A DNA stretch of 64,000 nucleotides from CAMTWZ01 sp041749075 (lineage in GTDB: Bacteria; Bacteroidota; Rhodothermia; Balneolales; HLUCCA01): positions 121,398 to 185,397 of the forward strand of contig JBGTBY010000038.1 of assembly GCA_041749075.1 (NCBI GenBank). The letters are read 5' to 3'. Within the stretch, counting starts at the first letter, position 1; each line of letters starts with the position of its first letter. Positions 7,999-16,120 of the stretch are shown piece by piece. The notes below the pieces were generated by a model, which was not told the DNA's origin, did no database searches, and was given only the letters and a program-made list of their open reading frames with translations. A program made the translations under genes and the position numbers.

Positions 7999-9407
7999 TG
8001 CATTTCATAGATATCCTCGTTTTCTCGGTTTATGCGGTCGCTATTGTTCTCGTTGGCCTTTGGTTTCTTCGGAAAAACACCGGAAATGAGGATTATTTCT
8101 TAGGCGGACGAAACATGTCGTACCCTCACATCGGGTTGTCGGTCGTGGCAACAGATGTGGGCGGTGGTTTCTCAATCGGCCTTGGCGGGTTGGGTTATCT
8201 GATGGGGCTTTCCGGCTCTTGGCTCTTGTTCACTGGTTTATTAGGGGCCTGGCTCAGCGCCGTCTTCCTCATTCCCATTGTGAAACCGTTGTCGGATACG
8301 CATCGGTTTTTCACAATGCCGCAATTGTTCCATCATGTGTATGGACGGCGTGCGGCCTACATCGCCGCTGTGATTTCTGCGATCGGTTACATCGGCTTCA
8401 CCAGTGCACAAATGCTGGCCGGAGCCAAACTCGCATCCGCCACCTTCCCTGAAATCGGTCTGACGACCGCCTTATGGATCATGGGTGTCATTATCGTTGT
8501 GTATACGGTGATGGGGGGCATCAAAGCGGTGATCTACACCGACACGTTCCAATGGATTTTGCTGATGGTGGGATTGTGCTTCGTCGGGATTCCCATCGCA
8601 TGGACCGCCGTCGGCGGCTATTCGGAAATCGTGCGTGTGTTAGATCCATCCATGCTTCGACTGGATCAGATCTCCATCTGGCAAGCCGTGAATTGGGCGG
8701 TTACCATCATTCCAATATGGTTTGTGGGGATGACCTTGTACCAACGGATTTATGCCTCACGCAACGTCAAGGATGCGAAAAAAGCCTGGTACGTGGCCGG
8801 ATTCTTCGAATGGCCTGTGATGGCCTTCATGGGCGTCTTGCTTGGAATGCTATCTCGTGTGGCCGCCGAACAGGGGATGTTCGCCTCACTGGGTTATGCC
8901 GATGCCACCATGTTGGACCCAGAAATGGGGTTGCCGTTGTTGCTTCGAACGGTTCTTCCGGTCGGCTTCATGGGCCTCATGCTTGCCGCGTATTTCTCCG
9001 CGGTGATGTCTACAGCCGATAGCTGCCTTGTGGCTGCATCCGGAAATGTGGTGAGCGACATCATCAAACCAAAAAATGAAATACGGTCATCCCAACTCAT
9101 CACGTTGCTTATTGGAGGGATTGCCATCGGCTTGGCTTCCTTCATGGAGAATGTATTGGATGTGATGTTGTACTCGTATGCCTTCATGGTATCCGGACTG
9201 TTCGTGCCGGTATTGGCGGCATTGTTTCTGTCTCGACATTCCACTATTGGTGCCATTCTGGCCATGATCGTTGGCGGAAGCGTCACCGTCTGGTTCACAT
9301 TGGCACCGCCGGGTTGGATCATCGCACAAGCCGATCCGAACCTGTATGGACTCTTTTCTTCAACCATCATCTACTTCATCTGTCATGTCTCCGAACGACA
9401 AACTTGA
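7998..9407 (+). CDS. Sodium:solute symporter (SSS family)
   Basis: This 469-residue integral membrane protein has about 12-13 hydrophobic segments. It has the family's N-terminal layout, including FLGGRNMSYPHIGLSVVATDVGGG near residues 34-55, plus the VYTVMGGIKAVIYTDTFQ segment and a YFSAVMSTADSCL segment typical of SSS transporters. It should couple sodium entry to uptake of an organic solute. The substrate cannot be read from sequence, but placement after lat suggests lysine or a related amino acid. Translation starts at a GTG that overlaps the lat stop by one base, and its 3' end overlaps the GNAT start by 23 bases. Confidence 0.88.
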   Translation: MHFIDILVFSVYAVAIVLVGLWFLRKNTGNEDYFLGGRNMSYPHIGLSVVATDVGGGFSIGLGGLGYLMGLSGSWLLFTGLLGAWLSAVFLIPIVKPLSDTHRFFTMPQLFHHVYGRRAAYIAAVISAIGYIGFTSAQMLAGAKLASATFPEIGLTTALWIMGVIIVVYTVMGGIKAVIYTDTFQWILLMVGLCFVGIPIAWTAVGGYSEIVRVLDPSMLRLDQISIWQAVNWAVTIIPIWFVGMTLYQRIYASRNVKDAKKAWYVAGFFEWPVMAFMGVLLGMLSRVAAEQGMFASLGYADATMLDPEMGLPLLLRTVLPVGFMGLMLAAYFSAVMSTADSCLVAASGNVVSDIIKPKNEIRSSQLITLLIGGIAIGLASFMENVLDVMLYSYAFMVSGLFVPVLAALFLSRHSTIGAILAMIVGGSVTVWFTLAPPGWIIAQADPNLYGLFSSTIIYFICHVSERQT

Positions 9408-9846
9408 CCTTATCAAGGTCGCCGAACTCAGCGAAACCAAATTCAGACAACCCGACGTCGTCGATTTTCTATTCACCGCTCTCGAGCAATACGGCGATGC
9501 GAAGCACCACATCCAAGCCTGCATGGATTATGTGTATTCGGTTGAAGCGGGACGTGGTGGCGCGGTGTTCATCGCCTATATGAAACGCAATCTGTTGGGA
9601 GCCGTGATCGTGAACCGGACCGGGATGTCTGGCTTCATCCCCGAAAACATCTTGGTCTATATTGCGGTGGATCCATCCACTCGCGGACTCGGTTTAGGAA
9701 AAAAATTGATGGATTTGGCCATTGAACAAACGCCTGGCGACATCGCCCTGCACGTCGAGCCCGACAATCCCGCGCGACGCCTGTATGAACGCCTCGGATT
9801 CACCAGCAAATACATCGAGATGCGTTTGCACAAACCGAGCGTCTGA
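9385..9846 (+). CDS. GNAT-family N-acetyltransferase
   Basis: This 153-residue protein has the GNAT acetyl-CoA-binding motif A, YIAVDPSTRGLGLGKKLMD (around residues 92-110), and the C-terminal NPARRLYERLGF motif B. It should acetylate an amine, probably a small molecule given the context of lysine transamination and amino-acid racemisation. The reading frame is open further upstream inside the symporter gene. The ATG at 9385 is chosen because the product then begins just before the first GNAT secondary-structure elements. The 23-base overlap with the symporter and the 1-base overlap with the next gene imply translational coupling. The substrate is unknown. Confidence 0.85.
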   Translation: MSPNDKLDLIKVAELSETKFRQPDVVDFLFTALEQYGDAKHHIQACMDYVYSVEAGRGGAVFIAYMKRNLLGAVIVNRTGMSGFIPENILVYIAVDPSTRGLGLGKKLMDLAIEQTPGDIALHVEPDNPARRLYERLGFTSKYIEMRLHKPSV

Positions 9847-10925
9847 TGGCGTATTTAGCGCTTTATCGTGACCGCCTCCAGCAGAATTATGACAAACTGG
9901 ACGCCTTGTTTTCAAAAAACGGCATCTCCTGGGGAATTGTGACGAAACTGCTGTGCGGAAACCGGGAGTATTTGAAGGAAGTAATGAGTCTGGGTGTGAG
10001 GGAAGTCCATGATTCGCGAATCACCAATCTGAAGGCCATTAAACAGCTCGATCCGGATATCCAGACCGTCTACATCAAACCGCCTCCGAAGAAAAGCATC
10101 GCCGCGGTGATCACCTATGCCGATGTGAGTCTGAACACCGAGCTGAGCACCATCCGCGCACTATCGGAAGAAGCCGTGAAGCAAGATCGGACGCATAAAG
10201 TGCTCATCATGATCGAAATGGGCGATTTGCGGGAAGGGGTGATGCGCGAAGATTTGCTCGACTTCTATAAGCAAGTGTTCGAACTGCCGAATATTGCGAT
10301 CGTCGGACTCGGCACGAACCTGAATTGCCTTCATGGCGTGATGCCAAGTGCGGATAAGCTCATCCAATTGAGTCTGTATAAGCAGCTGATCGATCTTCAG
10401 TTCAAGAAAGACATTCCCTGGGTATCGGGAGGAACGACGGTCACACTTCCCTTGCTTATTCGAGGCGATCTGCCGATTGGAGTGAATCATTTTCGGATAG
10501 GGGAAGCTCTATATTTCGGAGCGGATCTGTTCACCGGCGGCGTGATTGAAGGTATGCGGGATGATGTGTTCGAACTATACACTGAAATCCTCGAAATCCA
10601 GGAAAAACCCATGTTGCCAAGCGGGGAGCTTGGGGTGGATCCGATGGGCAACATCCTGCAGATTGATCCCAAACTTATCGGAAAATCGTCCTACAGAGCC
10701 ATATTGGATATTGGTCATTTGGATGTGAACCCGGATTTCCTGATTTCGTTGGATGAAAACATCCGCGTGGTGGATGCGAGCTCCGACATGCTCATTGTGG
10801 ATGTTGGACAAAATCCATCCAACCTGAACGTTGGCGATGAGGTCCGATTCGGACTCAAATACATGGGCGCCTTAGGCGTGATGAATTCACGCTATATCGA
10901 GAAACGTATTTTTACACCGCACTGA
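9846..10925 (+). CDS. Alanine/ornithine racemase-like PLP enzyme (Orr/YhfX type)
   Basis: This 359-residue protein has a fold-type III PLP layout. The cofactor lysine is K34 in the motif GIVTKLLCGN, resembling the TKxxCG motif of ornithine racemase (Orr) and YhfX relatives rather than the VVKANAYGHG of classical alanine racemase (which is present separately at 37440). HDSRITNLK, GTNLNCLHG and VSGGTTVTLPLL are further family-like blocks. It probably racemises or binds a basic amino acid such as lysine or ornithine. This is inferred from its operon partner lat and its family, not proven. Its ATG overlaps the GNAT stop by one base. Confidence 0.8.
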   Translation: MAYLALYRDRLQQNYDKLDALFSKNGISWGIVTKLLCGNREYLKEVMSLGVREVHDSRITNLKAIKQLDPDIQTVYIKPPPKKSIAAVITYADVSLNTELSTIRALSEEAVKQDRTHKVLIMIEMGDLREGVMREDLLDFYKQVFELPNIAIVGLGTNLNCLHGVMPSADKLIQLSLYKQLIDLQFKKDIPWVSGGTTVTLPLLIRGDLPIGVNHFRIGEALYFGADLFTGGVIEGMRDDVFELYTEILEIQEKPMLPSGELGVDPMGNILQIDPKLIGKSSYRAILDIGHLDVNPDFLISLDENIRVVDASSDMLIVDVGQNPSNLNVGDEVRFGLKYMGALGVMNSRYIEKRIFTPH

Positions 10926-10938
10926 ACATCTGAGCCGG

Positions 10939-10946
10939 TATCTTTG
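10939..10946 (+). promoter_or_regulatory. Candidate -7 promoter element of the RND efflux operon
   Basis: TATCTTTG matches TAnnTTTG exactly, lies 13 bases after the racemase stop and 26 bases before the adaptor ATG. No clear -33 TTTG is seen at the usual spacing. It suggests that the efflux genes have their own promoter rather than depending on the lysine operon. Confidence 0.5.
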
Positions 10947-10972
10947 GGCAAATCCTATCCTATTTAGCAGGA

Positions 10973-12046
10973 ATGCCCATGTCTCTCGCTGTCAGAACCA
11001 CCGTCCTATTTGCTGTGGCCATCGTGATATCCCTCTTATTCTGGTGGTCTATGCGGGCACCAGAACCGACGATGATGGGTCCGAACACTGCCTCGAACAC
11101 GTCATCGGATACTCGTCTGGGTGTCCGTGTGAGCGTCTTGGAACCAGTGGTTTTTCAGGATCGAATTTTTGTCTCAGGTAGTGTGATCGCCGAGGATGAA
11201 GTCTACCTTCGTAGTGAAGCGGCCGGACGCATCATCGACCTGAAACTGCAGGAAGGGTCTTTTGTCCGGAAGGGGACCTTGCTGGCAAAAATCAACGATG
11301 CCGATCTGCAAGCCCAATTACGTCGCACGACGTTGAATCTGGAGCTGGCTCAAATCCGCGAAGCGCGTCAGCGGCAGTTGCTCGAAAACAGAGCCATTTC
11401 GCAGCAGGATTACGACATCATGCTGAACGAAGTGAATACGATCATGGCTGAAATCGACCTGATCAAGGCCAATATTGCAAAGACGGACGTCGTTGCGCCA
11501 TTCGATGGCATGGTCGGTTTAAGAAATGTATCGGAAGGAGCCTTTGTCTCGGTTGGCCAGCAGTTGGCAACGTTGCAAAACCTGGATCGCATCCGGATCG
11601 ACTTCTCCGTTCCGGAACGATATGCGGCGAGCGTGAAAACCAGAGACGTGATTCAGTTCACCCGCCAAGGATCCGGTGAGACCTATACGGCCGTGATTTC
11701 CGCGATCGAACCACGCATCGATCCGAACACCCGCACCTTGAGCATCCGAGCCACCGCGTCCAATCCGGGACGTCGCATATTGCCTGGAGCGTTCGCTCAA
11801 ATCACATATTCGCTTAGCGAGATATCCAATGCCTTGCTGGTTCCATCCGAAGCCATCATTCCGGAATTGGGACAGACCTTTGTGTTTGTTTTGAGGGATG
11901 GAGCGGCGCACCGAGTGCCGGTTCAGACCGGCATCCGCACCGATACACAAGTGCAGATCACGGATGGTTTGGTACAGGGTGATTCAGTTCTTGTAACAGG
12001 AATCCTGCAACTGAGGCAGGGAATGGCCGTGCGGGTGACCCAATGA
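10973..12046 (+). CDS. RND efflux periplasmic adaptor subunit (membrane fusion protein)
   Basis: This 357-residue protein has an N-terminal membrane anchor (about residues 5-25). A split lipoyl/barrel-sandwich region follows: EVYLRSEAAGRIIDLKLQEG on one side, and VVAPFDGMVGLRNVSEGAFV on the other of a coiled-coil hairpin. A beta-barrel and membrane-proximal domain complete it. It bridges the inner-membrane pump to an outer-membrane channel. No TolC-type gene is present nearby, so the channel must be elsewhere. A second ATG two codons in (10979) is an alternative start. The stop overlaps the pump gene as ATGA. The exported substrate cannot be told. Confidence 0.92.
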   Translation: MPMSLAVRTTVLFAVAIVISLLFWWSMRAPEPTMMGPNTASNTSSDTRLGVRVSVLEPVVFQDRIFVSGSVIAEDEVYLRSEAAGRIIDLKLQEGSFVRKGTLLAKINDADLQAQLRRTTLNLELAQIREARQRQLLENRAISQQDYDIMLNEVNTIMAEIDLIKANIAKTDVVAPFDGMVGLRNVSEGAFVSVGQQLATLQNLDRIRIDFSVPERYAASVKTRDVIQFTRQGSGETYTAVISAIEPRIDPNTRTLSIRATASNPGRRILPGAFAQITYSLSEISNALLVPSEAIIPELGQTFVFVLRDGAAHRVPVQTGIRTDTQVQITDGLVQGDSVLVTGILQLRQGMAVRVTQ

Positions 12047-15000
12047 GTTTATCCTCCATCAGCATCCGCCGACCTGTCTTGGCGACCGTGATGTCGATCG
12101 TCATCGTCTTGTTCGGTGTGATCGGTTACACGTATCTGGGCGTTCGGGAATACCCGGCTGTGGATCCGCCGATTGTCACAGTTTCAACGAACTATGTGGG
12201 GGCCAATGCGGATGTGATCGAATCGCAGATCACAGAGCCCTTGGAGGAATCCATCAACGGGATCGCCGGAATCCGGACGCTGACCTCGGTGAGTCGCGAA
12301 GGCCGATCCACCATCACGGTCGAGTTTTATCTGGAAACGGATATGGAAGCGGCTGCGAACGATGTGCGGGAGCGGGTCTCACGTGCGCAACGAAGCCTTC
12401 CGTTGGATGTGGAACCGCCGATCGTGACCAAAGCCGATGCCGATTCATCGCCCATCGTCTTTTTGAACGTCTCCAGCGATACTCGACCCATTTTGGAGGT
12501 ATCGGACATCGCATCGACTCGCATCAAAGAAAGGATGCAAACTATACCCGGTGTTTCGGCGGTGAGTGTTTGGGGTGAGAAACGATATTCGATGCGCTTG
12601 TGGATGGATCCGGCCAAACTCGCCGCGTATCAGCTCACACCCTTGGATGTTCGTCGTGCCTTGGATCGGGAGAACGTGGAGCTTCCTGGCGGACGAATCG
12701 AAGGTCAATCGGTGGAATTGTCGGTGCGTACGCTGAGTCGACTCGAAACCCCCGACGAATTCAACAACATCATCATCCGTGAATCCGGCGGTAATGTGGT
12801 GAGGATGCGGGATGTGGGTTATGCTGAAATCGGTGCCGAAAACCTGCGAACCGTTCTGAAACGGGATGGCGTGGCCATGGTGGGTGTGGTACTGGTGCCA
12901 CAACCGGGTGTGAACAACATCGCCATCGCAGATGAATTTTATCGACGTTTAGAGAGTATCGAGCGTGATCTGCCGGAGGACATCCGTCTTGCGGTGGGTT
13001 TCGACATCACCCAATACATCCGCGAATCGATCACCGAAGTGCAGGATACCGTCATTACCGCATTTGTGTTGGTCGTGCTCATCATTTTCCTGTTTCTGCG
13101 CGATTGGCGCACCACCATCATTCCAGTCGTGGTGATTCCGATCTCGTTGATCGGAGCATTTTTCGTGATGTTTGTTGCCGGATTTTCGATCAATGTGCTC
13201 ACCATGCTCGGCATCGTGCTGGCCATCGGCTTGGTTGTGGATGACGCCATCGTTGTGATGGAAAACATCTACTCGAAGATCGAAGACGGTCTGACACCAG
13301 ACGAAGCCGCATCCAAAGGGGCAGCGGAAATCTTCTTTGCGGTGATTTCGACCACAACGGCACTTGTTGCGGTGTTTCTACCTGTGATATTCCTTGAAGG
13401 CATCACGGGTCGATTGTTCCGCGAATTCGGACTCGTCATGGCGGGAAGCGTGATCATCTCCTCCTTCGTCGCCCTCACGCTCACACCGATGCTATCGGCC
13501 CGCATCCTCAAAAAAAGAGCTACGAAACCGTGGATATACACCTTCACAGAACCGTTTTTTCTTGCTCTCACCAACGGATATGAATCGTCGTTGCGCGCTT
13601 TCATGCGGGTTAGATGGCTCGGATTCGTGGTCATCACCCTGTCGGCAGGCATCATTGTGGGGATGGGAGGTCAGCTTCAGACCGAACTCGCGCCTCTGGA
13701 AGACCGTGGACGGATGAGGATCGCCGCATCGGGTCCGGAAGGCACCACGTTCGAATTCATGGATCGATACATCGACGAAGTGGTGAGTGTGATCAAAGAC
13801 ACCATCCCGGAATATTCCGCCATCATTTCCGTCACATCACCTGGTTTCGCGGCTGCAAGCTCGGTCAATTCCGGATTCGTGAATCTGATATTGACCGATG
13901 CGAGCCAGCGTTCGCGCTCACAGCAAGACATCGCTGTGGAATTGAACAAATTGCTGACTGGATATTCCGCCGCGAGAGCCTTTATCATCCAAGATCAGAC
14001 CATTGGCGGCGGTCGTGGCGGACTTCCCGTCCAATTCGTCATCCAAGCCGCGAATTTCGAGAAACTGACCGAAGTGCTTCCTGATTTTGTGGATCAAGCT
14101 CGTCAAAATCCCGTGTTTTCAGCAGTGGATATGGACCTCAAATTCAACAAGCCCGAATTGCAGATCGACATCAACCGTGAACGGGCCCGCACATTGGGTG
14201 TGTCGGCCATTGATGTGGCTCAGACATTGCAATTGGCCTTAAGCGGACAGCGGTTCAGCTATTTCATCATGAATGGAAAACAATACCAGGTGATCGGGCA
14301 ACTGTCGCGTGAATTCCGTGATGCGCCGGTGAATCTACGCTCCTTGTTCGTGAAGAACGAAAGAGGGGAGATGATTCAGTTGGATAATGTGGTGACGATC
14401 ACGGAAAAGGTAAGTCCGCCCGCCTTGTATCGATTCAACCGGTATGTGTCGGCTACCGTATCCGCCGGTTTGGCACCAGGGAGAACCTTGGGCGATGGAA
14501 TCGATGCGATGAACGTCATCGCCGCCACAACACTTGATGATACGTTCACCACCACGCTTGCAGGCACATCACGGGATTTCGCAGAATCCTCATCCAGCTT
14601 GTTGTTCGCTTTCGCGCTAGCGGTTGTCCTTATATATCTGGTCTTGTCGGCGCAGTTCGAGAGCTTTCGCGATCCGTTCATCATCCTGTTCACAGTTCCG
14701 TTGGCGGTGGCCGGGGCGGTATTGTCGCTGTGGCTCTATGGTCAGACCTTGAACATCTTTTCCCAGATCGGGATTATCATGCTCGTCGGATTGGTGTCGA
14801 AGAACGGAATCCTGATCGTCGAATTCGCCAATCAGCGCAAAGAAACCGGATTGAAAGCGTTTGATGCGGTTGTGGATGCGGCTGTAGTACGGTTCCGTCC
14901 GATCCTGATGACCAGCGCCTCCACCATCTTGGGTAGCCTGCCGATTGCCTTGGCCTTGGGCGCCGGATCGGAGAGCCGTGTGTCTATGGGAATCGCTGTG

Positions 15001-15084
15001 ATCGGAGGCTTGCTGTTTGCGAGTTTGCTCACATTATATGTCATCCCCGCTATATATAGTTATTTCACCGCAGAAACGAAATAA
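12043..15084 (+). CDS. RND-family efflux pump inner-membrane subunit (HAE1-like)
   Basis: This 1013-residue proton-driven transporter of the AcrB/MexF type has the family's standard length. It opens with SISIRRPVLATVMSIV, the typical first transmembrane helix. The proton-relay aspartates are in GLVVDDAIVVMENI (near residue 400), and large periplasmic loops follow TM1 and TM7. The C-terminal half repeats the pattern, ending with a SKNGILIVEFA block and a final helix near LYVIPAIYSY. It overlaps the adaptor gene by 4 bases. The substrate range (drugs, bile-like compounds, lipids) cannot be predicted. Confidence 0.95.
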   Translation: MSLSSISIRRPVLATVMSIVIVLFGVIGYTYLGVREYPAVDPPIVTVSTNYVGANADVIESQITEPLEESINGIAGIRTLTSVSREGRSTITVEFYLETDMEAAANDVRERVSRAQRSLPLDVEPPIVTKADADSSPIVFLNVSSDTRPILEVSDIASTRIKERMQTIPGVSAVSVWGEKRYSMRLWMDPAKLAAYQLTPLDVRRALDRENVELPGGRIEGQSVELSVRTLSRLETPDEFNNIIIRESGGNVVRMRDVGYAEIGAENLRTVLKRDGVAMVGVVLVPQPGVNNIAIADEFYRRLESIERDLPEDIRLAVGFDITQYIRESITEVQDTVITAFVLVVLIIFLFLRDWRTTIIPVVVIPISLIGAFFVMFVAGFSINVLTMLGIVLAIGLVVDDAIVVMENIYSKIEDGLTPDEAASKGAAEIFFAVISTTTALVAVFLPVIFLEGITGRLFREFGLVMAGSVIISSFVALTLTPMLSARILKKRATKPWIYTFTEPFFLALTNGYESSLRAFMRVRWLGFVVITLSAGIIVGMGGQLQTELAPLEDRGRMRIAASGPEGTTFEFMDRYIDEVVSVIKDTIPEYSAIISVTSPGFAAASSVNSGFVNLILTDASQRSRSQQDIAVELNKLLTGYSAARAFIIQDQTIGGGRGGLPVQFVIQAANFEKLTEVLPDFVDQARQNPVFSAVDMDLKFNKPELQIDINRERARTLGVSAIDVAQTLQLALSGQRFSYFIMNGKQYQVIGQLSREFRDAPVNLRSLFVKNERGEMIQLDNVVTITEKVSPPALYRFNRYVSATVSAGLAPGRTLGDGIDAMNVIAATTLDDTFTTTLAGTSRDFAESSSSLLFAFALAVVLIYLVLSAQFESFRDPFIILFTVPLAVAGAVLSLWLYGQTLNIFSQIGIIMLVGLVSKNGILIVEFANQRKETGLKAFDAVVDAAVVRFRPILMTSASTILGSLPIALALGAGSESRVSMGIAVIGGLLFASLLTLYVIPAIYSYFTAETK

Positions 15085-15088
15085 TGGC

Positions 15089-15119
15089 TTGCGTCGGTTC
15101 TCATCTCGCTTTAAATTTT
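15089..15119 (+). promoter_or_regulatory. Candidate promoter of the ZIP transporter gene
   Basis: A TTG at 15089-15091 and TAAATTTT at 15112-15119 are 20 bases apart. This fits the Bacteroidota TTTG-N19/20-TAnnTTTG pattern, with one mismatch in the -7 element (final T instead of G). The -7 element overlaps the left arm of a palindromic operator, which fits a repressor blocking transcription. Confidence 0.4.
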
Positions 15120-15150
15120 AGGTAAAGCTAAAATTTAGGGAGAGCTAAAT
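15113..15150. promoter_or_regulatory. Two overlapping palindromic operators, TTTAG-N6-CTAAA
   Basis: Site 1 (15113-15136) is a perfect palindrome of arms AAATTTTAG and CTAAAATTT around a 6-base centre. Site 2 (15133-15150) is ATTTAG-N6-CTAAAT, also perfect, sharing 4 bases with site 1. Their centres are 17 bases apart. Both share the core TTTAG-N6-CTAAA, which resembles binding sites of DtxR/MntR-type metal-dependent repressors. Site 2 ends at the base before the ATG of the ZIP gene, and its centre GGAGAG is the likely ribosome-binding site. The assignment to a metalloregulator is inference. The repeats themselves are seen directly. Confidence 0.7.
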
Positions 15151-15963
15151 ATGGTGGATTGGTTCATTTCCCAACATCCGGTGATGCAAGCGCTGATGGC
15201 GGGTGTATTTTGCTGGTTTATGAATGCGCTAGGTGCGTCGTTGGTGTTTTTTTTCAAGACCTTCAATCGGAAGGTAATGGATTACATGCTCGGATTCGCA
15301 GGCGGGGTGATGCTTGCGGCGAGTTTTTGGTCGTTGTTGAATCCGGCCATTTCAATGTCGGAAGCATCCGGCGGATCCGGATGGGCTCCGGCCGTGATCG
15401 GATTTCTTGTAGGTGGCTTGTGCATTCGACTGATGGATTCGGTTGTACCACACATCCATTTAGGATTTCCAATCGCAGAAGCAGAGGGGCCCAAAACGAA
15501 TTGGAGGCAAAGCACCTTATTATATACCGCCATGACATTGCATAATATTCCGGAAGGTTTGGCCGTGGGTGTTGCATTTGGTGGTTTGGCCATGGGCATT
15601 CCCGAAGCCACATTGGGCGCGGCCATCTCGTTGGCATTGGGCATCGGTTTGCAGAACTTTCCGGAAGGTGCGGCTGTTGCGATTCCGTTGCGCCGAGACG
15701 GCATGTCGAGATGGAAAAGCTTCAATCTGGGTCAATCATCGGCATTGGTCGAACCGGTGTTTGCGGTGATTGGTGCGGCATTGGTGATGGTGATTGAACC
15801 CGTGTTGCCCTATGCGTTGAGTTTCGCAGCCGGAGCCATGGTGTTCGTGGTGATTGAGGAAGTGATACCCGAATCGCATCGCCATGGAAACACGGATTTG
15901 GCCACTCTAGGTGCGATGAGCGGCTTCGCTGTGATGATGGTTTTAGACGTGGCTTTGGGATGA
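15151..15963 (+). CDS. ZIP-family metal transporter
   Basis: This 270-residue integral membrane protein has about eight hydrophobic segments. The two signature metal-binding helices are HNIPEGLAVGVAFGG (about residues 131-145) and NFPEGAAVAIPLRRDG (about 169-184), as in ZupT and other gufA-type ZIPs. It imports a divalent metal such as Zn, Fe or Mn into the cytoplasm. It is a single-gene unit between the RND pump and SusC. The two palindromic operators directly upstream suggest repression by a metal-sensing regulator. Which metal is carried cannot be told. Start ATG 15151 is preceded by GGAGAG. Confidence 0.92.
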   Translation: MVDWFISQHPVMQALMAGVFCWFMNALGASLVFFFKTFNRKVMDYMLGFAGGVMLAASFWSLLNPAISMSEASGGSGWAPAVIGFLVGGLCIRLMDSVVPHIHLGFPIAEAEGPKTNWRQSTLLYTAMTLHNIPEGLAVGVAFGGLAMGIPEATLGAAISLALGIGLQNFPEGAAVAIPLRRDGMSRWKSFNLGQSSALVEPVFAVIGAALVMVIEPVLPYALSFAAGAMVFVVIEEVIPESHRHGNTDLATLGAMSGFAVMMVLDVALG

Positions 15964-15994
15964 ATGTGAAGGGATGATAATGGTTTAAATAATT

Positions 15995-16025
15995 TTTGTG
16001 AATTGCGATTCTAGTATTAGATTGC
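15995..16025 (+). promoter_or_regulatory. Candidate promoter of the SusC/SusD operon
   Basis: TTTG at 15995-15998 is followed after exactly 19 bases by TAGATTGC at 16018-16025, which differs from TAnnTTTG only in the last two positions and is followed by the CA often seen after this element. It would give a leader of about 90 bases that contains a small GGGT-CATTC-ACCC hairpin. Confidence 0.5.
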
Positions 16026-16120
16026 ACGGAAGTGTTTCAATAGGTCGAATGGGTCATTCACCCAGAACGCTAACGTCAGGTAAAAACCCCGACGATTATC
16101 TTGCTAACCAACAATCAATC

